From DATAGF01 sp963819845 (lineage in GTDB: Bacteria > Actinomycetota > Thermoleophilia > Miltoncostaeales > Miltoncostaeaceae), in contig CAWFXQ010000009.1 of assembly GCA_963819845.1 (NCBI GenBank), positions 1 through 64,000 on the forward strand: a stretch of DNA of 64,000 bases, in the 5' to 3' direction. The notes below the pieces were generated by a model, which did no database searches, had not been told where the DNA came from, and saw only the letters and a list, made by a program, of their open reading frames with translations. A program made the translations under genes and the position numbers. Positions 1-8,878 of this stretch are shown in pieces (positions within the stretch are counted from its first letter, which is position 1; each line of letters begins with the position of its first letter).

Positions 1-120
1 TCTCCTTGGTGGGCCAGCGCGCCGCGGCGAGGCGCCGGCGGAGGTCGTCGAGGTGGCGGTGCCGGCGCCTTCGACCTGGAAGGGACGGATCTCCATGGCG
101 GTCTCGCGGGTGCTACTCAT
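1..120 (-). pseudogene. Epoxide hydrolase N-terminus (EHN domain), cut by window edge, frameshifted
   Basis: An ATG at 120 follows a good ribosome site (AAGGAGG, 7 bases before it). The translation contains MEIRPFQVE, typical of the start of EHN-domain epoxide hydrolases of the alpha/beta-hydrolase fold. A second reading frame of the same strand then reads HLDDLRRRLAAARWPTKE, which is the expected continuation of that domain. The two pieces are out of frame, so there is a one-base change around positions 55-75. The gene runs off the left edge, so neither the catalytic residues nor its completeness can be judged. Confidence 0.5.
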
Positions 121-302
121 GACGACCTCCTTGCCGGTGGAGCGGCGTTCGACTGACCGAGCTGAGTGCGTCGCATCCGAAGGCCTTTGCCCGTAGCCCG
201 GACATCCACGGCGGCAGCGCCGACGGCGTGTCCGGCAGATGGGCGGCCGGTGCCGCCAGGCAGCATATCCAGCGCTCGACGTGCCACCCTCCCTCAACTC
301 GG

Positions 303-406
303 GCCGTTGCAACGACTCCGTCACACCGGTGCGTCGCTGATGATCGCGGCCGCCCGGCCATGTGAAGGTCATCGCCGAGCAGATGGGCCACTCGGACGGG
401 GGCGGC
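303..406 (+). pseudogene. Tyrosine recombinase (integrase) C-terminal remnant
   Basis: Frame 1 gives RLRHTGASLMIAA and, after a one-base shift near 355-360, the next frame gives HVKVIAEQMGHSD. Together these are the box II region of tyrosine recombinases: the HxxR-type segment RLRHT followed by the K-x-I-x-E-x-M-G-H-S segment. No start, no catalytic domain upstream and no active-site tyrosine downstream are visible, so this is a dead fragment. It may have belonged to a mobile element once integrated near here. Confidence 0.6.
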
Positions 407-534
407 CCGGTCCTCAAGGGCGAGAAAAGCCCCCGATTTGAGGCTGTCGCACAAACCTCCCGAGGCGGGGTTGTGCCGACCGGGGGCGAGTGTCGGCCAT
501 CTGCGCTAACGGCGGCGTCGGCGGAGGTGATGAG

Positions 535-612
535 GTGGAGCAGAACTACCTGGCCTGCGATCGGGAGCAGGAGCTGCTCTACCGCCGAGCCTGCGCAAGC
601 GGCTGCCGGGGG
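535..612 (+). pseudogene. Possible transposase N-terminal fragment
   Basis: A GTG at 535 has a strong upstream ribosome site (GGAGGTGAT). The frame reads VEQNYLACDREQELL and then, one frame over, LPPSLRKRLPGG. The combination resembles the conserved start of IS1182/IS5-like transposases (a Y-x3-D-x2-Q-x-LLLPPSLR-x2-LP pattern). It ends in the next remnant, so only about 25 residues remain. The assignment rests on pattern recognition only. Confidence 0.35.
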
Positions 613-619
613 CCTCTCC

Positions 620-850
620 GCACAGCGGGGGGCGGCTCCCCGGCATGGTCTCCCGCATTGTCGGTGTCGAATCGGCGGCCTCGCATAGGCCCGCCCCGCT
701 GTCGAGTTCCGAGTCTCCGAGCAGGTGCGCGTAGACCGTCGCGGTGATCTGTGCGTTGGCGTTGGCCGAGCTGGCGCAAGACGACGATCGGCGGAACGCC
801 AGGCCTGGCCTGCGCGTTCAACGCCAGCGCCGTCGCCGTGCGGGCAGCGG
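620..850 (-). pseudogene. Tyrosine recombinase C-terminal remnant
   Basis: Read on the minus strand, one frame gives ALALNAQARPGVPPIVVLRQLG and a second frame continues NAQITATVYAHLLGDSELD. This matches the end of a phage-type integrase: the R-Q-L-G-H-(A/S) helix followed by T-x-x-x-Y-A-H-L, where Y would be the catalytic tyrosine. The frameshift is near 765-770. It is separate from the plus-strand integrase remnant to its left, so two integrase genes have decayed here. Confidence 0.5.
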
Positions 851-913
851 CTGGCGACGCAGCCGTGATTGACGGCGCGCGCGGGTCAGCTGAGAGGCTG
901 GGGGAGCGGAGCC

Positions 914-2108
914 TCAAGGAAGCGAGCTGAAACGCACCTTCTCGCCCGCGCCGACCTGGTCTCGGTCCGCCTCGATGAGTGCCAGCGCGGTGGCCCTCGC
1001 GAGGGACGTGACCGCGTGGGAACCCTGCTCGGGCAGCGGCCTGAGTGCGCCGCCCTCCTCGCGGCAGCGCACGATCTCGGCGCGGCCCGGTCGTACCCGG
1101 TAGGGGGCAGCCAGGAGCGCCCGGCGCTCCCAGCCGTCGTCGTCCCCAAGCAGGGGACGCCCGAGCACGTGGAGGGCCACAGCGGCGGAGACGGGATTCC
1201 CTGGTAGGCCGAGGACCAGCTGGTCGCCGCGTTGGCCCAGCCAGGTCGGCCGGCAGGGCGCGACGGCGAGGCCGAAGAAGACCTCGGCGACCCCTGCCTC
1301 GGCGAGAGCTGCCCGCAGGTGGTCGTGGCGTCCGCGCGAGATGCCGCCGGCCGTGACCAGGAGGTCGGGGGGCTCGCCACCGCCCCCGCTCAGGAGGCGC
1401 TCGATGGCGCTCCGAGTGGCCGCGGGGTCGTCGGCGACCGTCTCTTGGGCGACGACCAGGGCGCCGGCCGCGCACGCCTGAGCGGCGAGCCCGGGGCGGT
1501 TCGAGTCGTACACGGCGAAGGGCGGCAGCTCGGCTCCCGGTGGGACGAGCTCGCTGCCGCTGCCGAGGATCGCCACACGGGGGCGGCGGACGCAGCGGAC
1601 GGCGGCATGGCCGACGGCGGCGATCGCCCCGACGGCGTGGGGGGCGACGATCGCCCCGGCGGCGAGCAACATCTGCCCCCGCCGGATGACCTCCCCGCGC
1701 TCGCGCACGTCCCGCCCAGGCGCGATCGTTCGGTCGACGCTCAGCGCCCCGTCCTGCTCGCGCGCGTCCTCGAGACGGATGACCGCGTCGGCCCCGTCGG
1801 GCATCGCCCCTCCGGTCGAGATCCGCACGGCCTCGCCGCGCCCGAGCCGTCCGCCCCACGCCGCCCCGGCAGCGCTCTCGCCGACGATGCGCAACGTGCC
1901 CGGCAGGTCCTGCGCCCGGACCGCGTAGCCGTCCATGGCCGAGCCGGTGAAGCCCGGGAGGTCGAACTCGGGCCCGGACGTCTTCGGCCAGTCTCCGACC
2001 GGCCGCATGTGCGATCGGGACCAGCTCGGCCCCGAGGCGCCGCGCCCGCTCCCGGGCGACGAGCAGCGCCTGGTCGAAGCTGAGCGCCTCTTTCGCAGCG
2101 GTGATCAC
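914..2108 (-). CDS. moeA: Molybdopterin molybdenumtransferase MoeA (apparent frameshift)
   Basis: MoeA inserts molybdate into adenylylated molybdopterin, the last step of Mo cofactor synthesis. The body (from FDLPGFTGSAMDGYAVR to the C-terminus) has the family motifs STGGAMP, VTAGGIS and GLPGNPVSA. The first 45 residues (start SFDQALLVARERA, ending RRLAEDV) are in another frame. Removing one G from the run at 1970-1972 restores DVRAEFDLPGF, so a single-base insertion is likely. The GTG start at 2108 overlaps the stop of the upstream small gene by GTGA. As last gene of the aio operon it would supply cofactor to AioA. If the shift is real the gene is broken. Confidence 0.88.
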
Positions 2109-2320
2109 GGCGTGCGAGAGATCTCCGCCGCCGCCTCGAGGGCTTGGTCGAGCGGCATGCCCGCGGCCGCCGCCAGCCAGCAGGCGACCGGGGCCGCGGT
2201 GCGCTCCGAGGCGTGGGCCGCCTCGGCCGCGAGCTCGAGGATCCGCTCGTACTCCTCGGCGGTCGGCTCAACCGCCCCGATGGCCGCTGCGAAGCGGGCG
2301 ATCCACTCGCTCCCCGTCAT
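2105..2320 (-). CDS. DUF6457-type small protein
   Basis: A 71-residue protein starting at an ATG at 2320. It has the pattern of the DUF6457 family: W-I-x-R-F at the start, an acidic helical middle, and PVACWLAAAAGMPLDQALE near the end. The family is of unknown function and in actinobacteria is found next to molybdenum cofactor genes. Here it ends inside the moeA start (4-bp GTGA overlap), so the two are probably translationally coupled. A helper role in cofactor insertion is an inference from position only. Confidence 0.65.
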   Translation of the reverse strand: MTGSEWIARFAAAIGAVEPTAEEYERILELAAEAAHASERTAAPVACWLAAAAGMPLDQALEAAAEISRTP

Positions 2321-2381
2321 CGTAGCCCCCTTTCTCAGCCTCGGCGGCGGACCACGCCGGGCACCCGCCCGCCAGCGCCGG

Positions 2382-2768
2382 CTACTTCACCGTCAGCCTT
2401 CCCTTCATCCCCCCCTTCTCGTGGCCGGGCACGCTGCAGAAGAAGGTGTACGCGCCCTTTTTCAGGCTCGCGGTCGCCTTCGAGGTGCCCCCTTTGCCCA
2501 CCACCTTGCCCTTGACGGTCTTGATGCCATTGCCCTTGATGGCGACGTTGTGCTGCACCGAGCTCGGGTTCGACATGACCAACGTCACCTTGCCGGGCTT
2601 GGCCGCGAGCTTCGTGACGTTGTATTTCAGCTGCCCCTGCGGGTTGGCGGACAGCTTCTTGGTGGTCGCCGCGAAGCCGAGGGTGGCAAGCCCGGCCGCG
2701 CCCACCGCCGAGGCGGCCAGGACGGCCACCACCGCGACGCGCCGCCGACTGTTGGTGATCACGTTCAC
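2382..2768 (-). CDS. Plastocyanin/azurin-like cupredoxin
   Basis: A 128-residue exported blue copper protein. The N-terminus (residues 1-34) is a signal peptide with three arginines and a hydrophobic stretch. The type 1 copper ligands are visible: His in SVQHNVAIK and the Cys, His and Met in CSVPGHEKGGM. It starts with GTG at 2768 behind a good ribosome site (AAGGAGGTGAAC) and lies between moaA and moeA in the arsenite oxidase operon. The natural inference is that it takes electrons from the AioB Rieske centre and passes them to the respiratory chain; cytochrome c does this job in many other arsenite oxidisers. Confidence 0.85.
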   Translation of the reverse strand: MNVITNSRRRVAVVAVLAASAVGAAGLATLGFAATTKKLSANPQGQLKYNVTKLAAKPGKVTLVMSNPSSVQHNVAIKGNGIKTVKGKVVGKGGTSKATASLKKGAYTFFCSVPGHEKGGMKGRLTVK

Positions 2769-2799
2769 CTCCTTGCCGGGTTGCCCCGATCCACTGGTT

Positions 2800-3838
2800 T
2801 CAGCCCCCGATCTGCGACATCGAGCGGCTGGCGGGGACGAACCCCGGCTCGTTGACCCGGTGCTTGAGCTCCTTGTGCCGGACGGCGCCCCGGATGAGGT
2901 CCGCGAGCTCGTCCTCCGACGCTCCGGTGCGGAGCGGCTCCTTCAGGTCCCATTCGCGCCGCGAGAAGAGGCAGGTGCGCAAGCTGGCCGTCCGCGGTGA
3001 GGCGGATACGGTCGCAGGAGGCGCAGAACGGCTCCGACACCGGGTTGACGAAGCCGATCTCCCCCACTCCGTCGGCGAAGGTAAAGCGCTGGGCGGTCGA
3101 GGACGGCTTGGCGGGCAGCTCGACGAGGAGCCCCCAATGGCGCTCGACGATCGAGCGGATCTCGGCGCCGGTCAGAACCTGCTCCCCGCGCCAGCTTTGA
3201 TCGGCGTCAAGCGGCATGAACTCGATGAAGCGCACGACGTAGGGCTTGCTCCGGGCGAGTCCGGCGAGGGCGGGCACCTCGTCCTCGGTGAACCCCTTGA
3301 TCGCAACGCAGTTGACCTTGATCGGCCGCAGCTCGGGATGCCGCTCGGCGGCCTCGAGCCCCCGCAGCACCTTATCGAGGGCATCCCGGCGGGTGATCTC
3401 CGCGAAGCGGGTGTGCGACAGGGAGTCGAGCGAGATGTTGATCCGGCGCAGGCCCGCCTCGACCAGCGGGCCGGCGAGGCGGTCCAGCAGGACGCCGTTG
3501 GTGGTCAGGGACAGGTCGAGGACGCCCGGTGTGGCGGCCAGCATCCGGACCAGCTCGGGCAGGTCGCGGCGCACGAGCGGCTCGCCGCCGGTGAGCCGGA
3601 CCTCCTCGACGCCCATCGCCGCCATGACCCGCACCAGCCGGGCGATCTCCTCGAACCCGAGCACGTCCTCCCGCGGGAGCCATTCGAGCCCCTCCGCCGG
3701 CATGCAGTAGCGGCAGCGGAAGTTGCAGCGGTCCGTGACCGAGACCCGCAGGCTCCGGATCTCCCTGCCCCAGCCGTCGCGCAGGGGCGCAGCCGGCCGA
3801 GGACCGACCGGCGGCGCCAGGAGGACAGGAGCGCTCAC
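2800..3838 (-). CDS. moaA: GTP 3',8-cyclase MoaA (apparent frameshift near the C-terminus)
   Basis: Radical SAM enzyme for the first step of molybdopterin synthesis. The SAM cluster motif CNFRCRYC and the LTGGEPL motif are present. The second 4Fe-4S cluster needs C-x2-C-x13-C: the first two Cys are in FCASC, but the third lies in another frame. Deleting one base near 2977-2982 gives CDRIRLTADGQLRTC and then FSRREWDLKEPL and a C-terminal GG, exactly the family pattern, ending at 2800. The uncorrected frame runs on to 2765 with nonsense sequence. GTG start at 3838 overlaps the aioA stop (GTGA). Confidence 0.9.
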
Positions 3839-6422
3839 AGCGTGACGTCGACGAAGTTCTTGGCCTTGGATCGCGGGTCGCCAGCGGCCCCGATGGCGTC
3901 CACGGGGCCGTAGCGCGGCTTCAGGGAGAAGTCCGGCGCGTTCTCGGCCGTGATGGGCGGCCGCTTGACCTTCCGGAGCGCGGCGCGCGTGTTCTTGAAG
4001 AATGCGCCGTTCGACGTCTGCTGCAGGGGGCCGCCCGCGATCAGGTTGTTGGCGTAGAACCGCGGCTCGCCGAACTCGTTCTTGTCCGTGGGGCCCTGCC
4101 AGCCAAAGATGGCCGAGATCACCCCGGGCGGCACCCCGTCGGAGACGTTCACCACCCCCTGGCAGCTCGAGAACTGGTTGCGGAGCTCGGCCCAGTCGCC
4201 GTCCACCAGCCCGGCCTTCTTGGCGTCCTTGGGGCTCACCACGAACTCCATGTAGGGCACGCTGTGGCGGGCCAGGTCGGTCTGCCAGCGGTAGGTGTAG
4301 CCCGACTGCCAGATCGTCTGGTAGCGGACGGTGGTGACGAAGAAGGGGTACTGCTTGTTCGGCTTGATGGCCTCGGGCAGGAAGGCCAGCGGGTCGCTCT
4401 GGGTCCAGGCGAAGTCGGTGGCGATGAAGCGGGCCCGGCCGTCCTTGGTGGCGAACTTGTCGGTGTAGATCCGCTGGGTGCCCACGAGCTTGTTCCCCAC
4501 GCGCTTGGTGGGCTGCTGGATCCCGTTGGTGCCCAGCTTGATGAGCTCCTTGGGGCTGATGTTGTCCAGGCCGAGGGCCTTGCCCTCAGACGTCTGGCGC
4601 ATGGCGTTGAAGACGTCCTCCCACTTGGAGAACTGCCACTCGCTGGCGTCGACCAGCTTGTGCCTGCTGGCCAGGCGCTGGGCGATCTGGACGAAGATGA
4701 GGTACTCGGCGCGGACCTCGCCGGGCCGGTCGTAGAACTGCTGGTTCACTCGCAGCCGGCGCTCGAGGTTCTCGCGCGTGTAGGTGTACTCGCCCCAGGC
4801 CGCGGCCGGCAGCACCAGGTCGGCCACCCGGGTGATGTCCGAGGGGCGGATGTTGTTGTCAACCACGAAGGGGACCCGCTCCACGAACTGCTTGAGCTGG
4901 GTGGTCTGCTGCTGCATGCGCAAGGGGTTGCAGATGGTGCAGATGAGGAGGTCGATGCTCCCCTTCTCGAGCTCCTGCCAGAGGTTCCCGCGCTGGTCGG
5001 CGTCGGCCTGCGGGTGCGGCCAGTCGAAGTCGTACATGTAGGCGCTCTGGTGGCCCCCTTGGCGGCCGAACACCCGGCCTGGCTTGCCGATGCTGCCGAG
5101 CAGGAGGGCCAGGTTGGCGTAGGCGCTCATGACCTCGTTGTTCTGCGTGCCCGACCAGATGACGCCCTTCTCGAAGATGATCGAGGTCTTCTTGGGCCGC
5201 CCCAGGAGGCGGGCCGCCTTTCGCACCTTGGCCGCCGGGACCCCGGTGACCACGGCCGTGTTCTCGGGTCGGTACTTGTCCTGGGTCACCACCTGCCGGA
5301 GCGTCTGGAAGCTCGCCGGGTCGGTGCGCTGGTCGATGAAGGCCTGGTCGTGACGGTTCTCGGCCAGGATGACGTTCATGAGCGAGTTCACGAGGACGAC
5401 GTCGGTGTTGGGCTTGAGCTGCAGGTGCACGCCGCCCAGGTCCTCGGCGTTCGCGGCCGGGACCGTCTTGCGCGGGTCGATGACCACCTTCTTGTTCGGC
5501 TTGGCGAACATGCGGTCGTAGAGCACGGTGCCGGTCACGTAGGGGTTGGCGCCCGAGATCAGCACCGTGTCGGCGACCTCGAAGTCGACGTAGGAGTAGA
5601 GGAGGGTCGAGCTCGAGCCGAACATGTCCCCGATGATCGGGTGCTCTGAGTTCCACTTGGGGCGGTTGTGGATGGCCCGCACCGCAACGCCCTTGTTCGG
5701 CCCCAGCGCCGTGTCGTAGAGGCCCTTGGGCTTCGCGGCGAAGAAGAGCTTGGTGGTGGCGAAGTTCATCTCCGGCGACAGGTGGTCCGCCCCCCAGAGG
5801 CCGATGGAGGACGGCCCGCGGTTGTCGAGGGCCTTCTTGATCTCGTCGGCCACGCGGTCGAGGGCCTGGTTCCAGGTCACGCGCTCGAGCGGGCCGCCCT
5901 TGCGCGAGCGCAGCAGCGGGTAGAGCGAGCGCTCGGTGGGGTTGCTCAGCGGGTGCTTGCGCTTCGTGTAGACGGTGAGGGCGTTGGTGCCGCCCCGCGG
6001 GGAGTGATCGCCCCTGTTGACCACGCAGTCCTTGTCCGGAAGGACGACGACGTAGCTGTCCTTCCCGTCCACGACCGTGCGGGTGACCATGGCCGGCGAG
6101 ATCCAGTCCCCGAGCAGGGGCTTCGGGTAGGGGCCACGCGCGCCCGCGCTCTCCGGGGTCGCGGAGACCGGCCACGTGTAGATCTTGTAGCCGCAGCCGA
6201 CGTTGCAGAACTGGCAGGCCGAGGTGTGGACCGTGGCGTTCGCCGGCGGCACCGGGAGCTCGTCCTGTCCGAGGAAGAGCGCCATGGTCGCCTCGCTCGC
6301 CAACCGCCTCGGCGGCGTCGGCCCAGGAGGCCGGGGACGGCGAGGGCGCCCGCGCCGGCGGCCGCCGCGGCGAGGGCCTCCTTGCGGCTGAGCCGCCCTT
6401 CGTGTTCGTTCTCGGTGCTCAC
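3835..6422 (-). CDS. aioA: Arsenite oxidase large subunit AioA (leader out of frame)
   Basis: Molybdopterin catalytic subunit that oxidises arsenite to arsenate. From the ATG at 6285 it is 816 residues, the normal AioA length. C24-x2-C27-x3-C31 (CQFCNVGC) followed by GYKIYTWP is the 3Fe-4S site typical of AioA, and SPRGG supplies the serine found where other family members have a fourth ligand or Mo-Cys. A GTG at 6422, overlapping the aioB stop (GTGA), opens a Tat-like leader with SRKEAL and a hydrophobic alanine-rich stretch; this leader is one base out of frame with the body near 6320. Classic AioA has no leader, so either this one is real and the shift is an error, or translation starts at 6285. 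Confidence 0.92.
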
Positions 6423-6961
6423 GTGCCACCTCCGACGCGCTGGCCGGGCCTGAGGTTGTCCCGGTAGCCGTAGACGAGCCCGTCCAGGCCGATTGCATAG
6501 ACGACGCCGTGCCTCACGCTGAGTAGGACGCGGGGGAGCGGTCTGAGCGCGAGGCCCTCGATGATCGAGCCGCTCCGCTCGGGGTCGTAGCGGGTCTGGT
6601 GGCACGGGCAGAAGAACTCCCGCGGCCCGGGCCGGTAGGCCACCGGACAGCCCATGTGCTGGCAGAGGATGCTGAAGGCCACGATGCTGCGCTTGGGCCC
6701 GACCCCCTCGGGCACGGCCCCGCCCATGTCGAGCAGCACGTTCTGCTGCTCCTCCAGGGGATAGGCGAACGGCACGGCCCGGTTCACCTTCAGCTTCGCG
6801 AGCTCGAGGACCTTGACGGTGGGGTATTTCGCGCCCGCCGCTTGCGCGAGTGCCGGGGCACCGAGGGCGGCCACCGCGGCTCCGCCGCCGGCCAGGGCCT
6901 GCTTGCGCGTCAGCAGCCGACGCCCCCCCTCCAGCTCGCTCGGTTCGGGGTGCTCGGCCAT
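6419..6961 (-). CDS. aioB: Arsenite oxidase small Rieske subunit AioB
   Basis: A 180-residue Rieske 2Fe-2S protein. The cluster ligands are in CQHMGC and CPCH (C-x-H and C-x2-H), and the extra Cys in each loop can form the usual Rieske disulfide. Residues 14-43 form a Tat-type leader (RRLLTRKQAL then an Ala/Gly-rich hydrophobic segment), in line with Tat export of the folded AioAB complex. I chose the ATG at 6961, which has GGAGG at the right distance; an upstream in-frame ATG at 7048 would add a non-homologous stretch. First gene of the operon; its stop overlaps the aioA leader start by GTGA. Confidence 0.92.
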   Translation of the reverse strand: MAEHPEPSELEGGRRLLTRKQALAGGGAAVAALGAPALAQAAGAKYPTVKVLELAKLKVNRAVPFAYPLEEQQNVLLDMGGAVPEGVGPKRSIVAFSILCQHMGCPVAYRPGPREFFCPCHQTRYDPERSGSIIEGLALRPLPRVLLSVRHGVVYAIGLDGLVYGYRDNLRPGQRVGGGT

Positions 6962-7124
6962 GCTGCCCTCCTCGCGCGGATGCCGGGATTGGCGAGTTTG
7001 GCGGCACCATATGCCATCTGCGGCATGTCGAAAAGAGGCCATCGGCATATCCTCGCCAAGAAAAGCTGCACGGTCGTGAACATCGACTGGCCGCGTCTCG
7101 GAGGTCCGCTACATTTGCTCGCGA
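6962..7124. promoter_or_regulatory. Divergent aioB / arsR promoter region with inverted repeats
   Basis: A 163-bp gap between the divergent aioB and arsR starts, clearly richer in A/T than the neighbourhood. It holds ATGCC-6-GGCAT at 7011-7026 and a second GGCATAT half site at 7044-7050 that mirrors ATATGCC at 7009-7015. Such paired inverted repeats are expected operators for the ArsR dimer, which would repress both directions until arsenite binds. Placement and symmetry are seen; the regulatory role is inferred. Confidence 0.45.
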
Positions 7125-7553
7125 ATGCCACCCCGCCCCGACCAAGAGCCGACCAGCCCGACCGCCGCGGTCGCGAGGCCGCGGCTCGTCGTGGAGGAGC
7201 GGAACTTGACGCTGGAGGCCTATAGGGCGCTGGCCGACCCGGTCCGCCTCGAGTTGGTTGCCCTCATCGCGGCGAAGGGTCCGATCTGCGTCTGCCACCT
7301 CCACGAAGCGCTCCCCTACAGCCAGCCGCGAATCTCGAAACACCTGGCGATCTTGCGCCGGGCCGGGCTGGTTTCGGCCGAGCGCCGCGGGAGCTGGGCC
7401 TACTACAGCGCCGACCCAGAGTCCCTGGAGGCCGCGCGGGACTTCCTGGACCAACTGCAGGCCTCGTTGAGAGCGCCCCGGCTGGCCGATGCCTGCCCCG
7501 AGCCGAATCGGGCGCGGGAACCCCCAAGCGGCGAGCCCCTCCGCGCAGGCTGA
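7125..7553 (+). CDS. ArsR-family metalloid-responsive repressor
   Basis: A 142-residue winged-helix regulator. The core (residues 28-110) has the ArsR start LADPVRLELVALI, the metal-site helix ICVCHLHEAL with the Cys-x-Cys pair typical of As(III)/Sb(III) sensors, and the recognition helix SQPRISKHLAIL. It is divergent from aioBA, so the simplest reading is an arsenite-released repressor of that operon and itself. ArsR-type control of aio genes is known in only some lineages, two-component AioSR control being commoner. N- and C-terminal tails of about 25 residues are not conserved in type. Confidence 0.85.
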   Translation: MPPRPDQEPTSPTAAVARPRLVVEERNLTLEAYRALADPVRLELVALIAAKGPICVCHLHEALPYSQPRISKHLAILRRAGLVSAERRGSWAYYSADPESLEAARDFLDQLQASLRAPRLADACPEPNRAREPPSGEPLRAG

Positions 7554-8154
7554 TACCCGCCGCGCTGGCCTCCCACTGCTCGTCGGGCAGGATCGCAGGC
7601 GTAGACACCACGAGGCGGCCGGGAGACTCCCGCAGACCAGAGTCCCACCCGTTCAACCGGGTCTTGCGTCTACAGGGTGAACGCTATGGCCTGATCGGCG
7701 ACCCCGGCGTAGCCGTCGAGCGATTGCCAGGTGGCCTGGACGGCGCGAAGCGATAACGCGGTCGCGGGACGGACCAGAAGTGTGCTCTCCCATGAATGGG
7801 GGCGTCCCACCTCCGCGCCCGTAACTGCCGCGCCCGGACGAGCGCCGAGCTCCGACCTCCGCCCCGGCCGCTTTCATCGGCATGGAGGCAGTGACACGCA
7901 TGGCCTTGAGTCGCGTCCCGACAGCCTGCCCCCGCTCATGAACGAGCGTGTGCTGGCCGCCCTATCACGGCGGAGTTCGGCTTGCGCCGTGCCCGAGGTT
8001 GACCGCGGCAGACTAACTGGCGGAAGCGTGCAACTTTCGTGCAACCAAGCCGCGGCACGAGCGGGTTCGAGAGTGGAAGCCGAGTCGGCGACAAGCCCAT
8101 AGCCAAAGGATTTCAGTGCCCGCTCATGCCCTCCCGTGCCGGTGCCTGATTGCG
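7554..8154. other. Gene-poor stretch, no supportable gene
   Basis: About 600 bases after arsR with no ORF that has both a recognisable protein and normal start. The open frames here are short, arginine-rich and unlike any family I know. The end of the stretch leads into the first tRNA-Arg fragment. It may be degraded mobile DNA, given the att-like repeats that follow. Confidence 0.4.
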
Positions 8155-8198
8155 CTCCGGAGCCAGAGGTCGCAGGTTCGAATCCTGCCGCGCGTGCT
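8155..8198 (+). repeat. tRNA-Arg(CCG) 3' fragment, copy 1 (att-like)
   Basis: 44 bases that form the 3' half of a tRNA: anticodon loop CTCCGGA (anticodon CCG, Arg), 3' side of the anticodon stem (GCCAG), variable loop, T arm GCAGG-TTCGAAT-CCTGC and acceptor strand. The matching 5' acceptor strand is absent upstream, so it is not a functional tRNA. An identical copy lies at 8879. Tyrosine integrases use exactly this tRNA half as attachment core. Confidence 0.8.
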
Positions 8199-8340
8199 AT
8201 CGAGAACCCCGCTCCCGGAGCGGGTTCTTGCCTTCCCTGACGAGGCCGCGCCGTTCGACTGGATCTTCACCCGCAACGACCTCAACCTGGTCCTCGCGAA
8301 GATCGCCGACCGCGAGCCCGACCTCCGACTCGCCGCCTAA
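8199..8340 (+). pseudogene. Transposase C-terminal tail (IS630-like, tentative)
   Basis: The frame ending at 8340 reads LPERVLAFPDEAAPFDWIF and then TRNDLNLVLAKIADREP. The pattern (L-x-x-R-I-L-x-F ... P-F-x-W-x-F-T-R-x-D-L) resembles the end of IS630-type transposases. Nothing upstream encodes the DDE domain; instead the frame opens in the tRNA fragment. It is therefore at best a remnant. Bases 8204-8227 also form a stem (GAACCC/GGGTTC and GCTC/GAGC) that looks like the terminator normally found after a tRNA gene. Confidence 0.3.
8204..8227 (+). terminator. Hairpin after tRNA fragment copy 1
   Basis: GAACCC-C-GCTC / GAGC-GGGTTC stem with one bulged C, starting 6 bases after the tRNA fragment, followed by a mixed TTGCCTTCC. 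Probably the original tRNA terminator carried along with the att core. Confidence 0.5.
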
Positions 8341-8362
8341 CGATCAAAACTTCCGGACAGCT

Positions 8363-8767
8363 CTACTGGTCAGCCCACCAGTCGCGCTGGCCATCGACGT
8401 CTTCGCGCGGAGCCTCGCCGAGATTGGGCGCGCCGATGACGAGGATCTCGAGGCCCTCCGGCCCGGCCTCGTAGCCTCGCCACGTACCGGGCGGGACGCG
8501 CACCGCGTCCCATTCCTTGAGCTCGACGATCTCGTCGTCAACCTTCATCCGCCCGCTCCCGCGCACGACCACGTACACCTCCTCTTGCTTCTTGTGCGTG
8601 TGGCCGTACGGAAAGCGATAGCCGGGCGGGACGCGCTGGTAGCTCAGGCCGGATTTCTCGAGCTCGAGCGCCCCGGTCGCCGAGCGGAACTCCAGGTCCG
8701 GCGCGCCGTCGAACCTCGAGCCGAGGTCCTCCAGATCCTCCTTGATGTTCCTGAGCGTGAACGGCAC
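8363..8767 (-). CDS. Single-domain cupin protein
   Basis: A 134-residue protein with one cupin barrel. Motif 1 is GHTHKKQEEVYVVVRGSG (H-x-H-x5-E, then G), giving the usual metal ligands; motif 2 is PPGTWRGYEAG, lacking the usual histidine. The start ATG at 8767 precedes MPFTLRNIKEDLEDLG. Function cannot be told: cupins of this kind include isomerases, dioxygenases and sugar-binding proteins. It sits alone between the two tRNA-Arg fragments, so it may be cargo of a small integrated segment. Confidence 0.8.
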   Translation of the reverse strand: MPFTLRNIKEDLEDLGSRFDGAPDLEFRSATGALELEKSGLSYQRVPPGYRFPYGHTHKKQEEVYVVVRGSGRMKVDDEIVELKEWDAVRVPPGTWRGYEAGPEGLEILVIGAPNLGEAPREDVDGQRDWWADQ

Positions 8768-8878
8768 GGCGCAATCCTATGGCACCGCGCAGGACGTGCC
8801 ATCGCGCTCCACAGCGCCATCCTCGCCCCAGCCGCGGACAGCCCGATCAGGACCGACCAGCCCGGACCGCTGGATGCC

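Noticed and set aside
3835..6498. Nitrate reductase or formate dehydrogenase instead of AioA
   Set aside because: The C-x2-C-x3-C plus Ser pattern, the Rieske partner, the gene length and the ArsR neighbour all fit AioA; no Mo-binding Cys/selenocysteine site and no iron-sulfur beta subunit gene.
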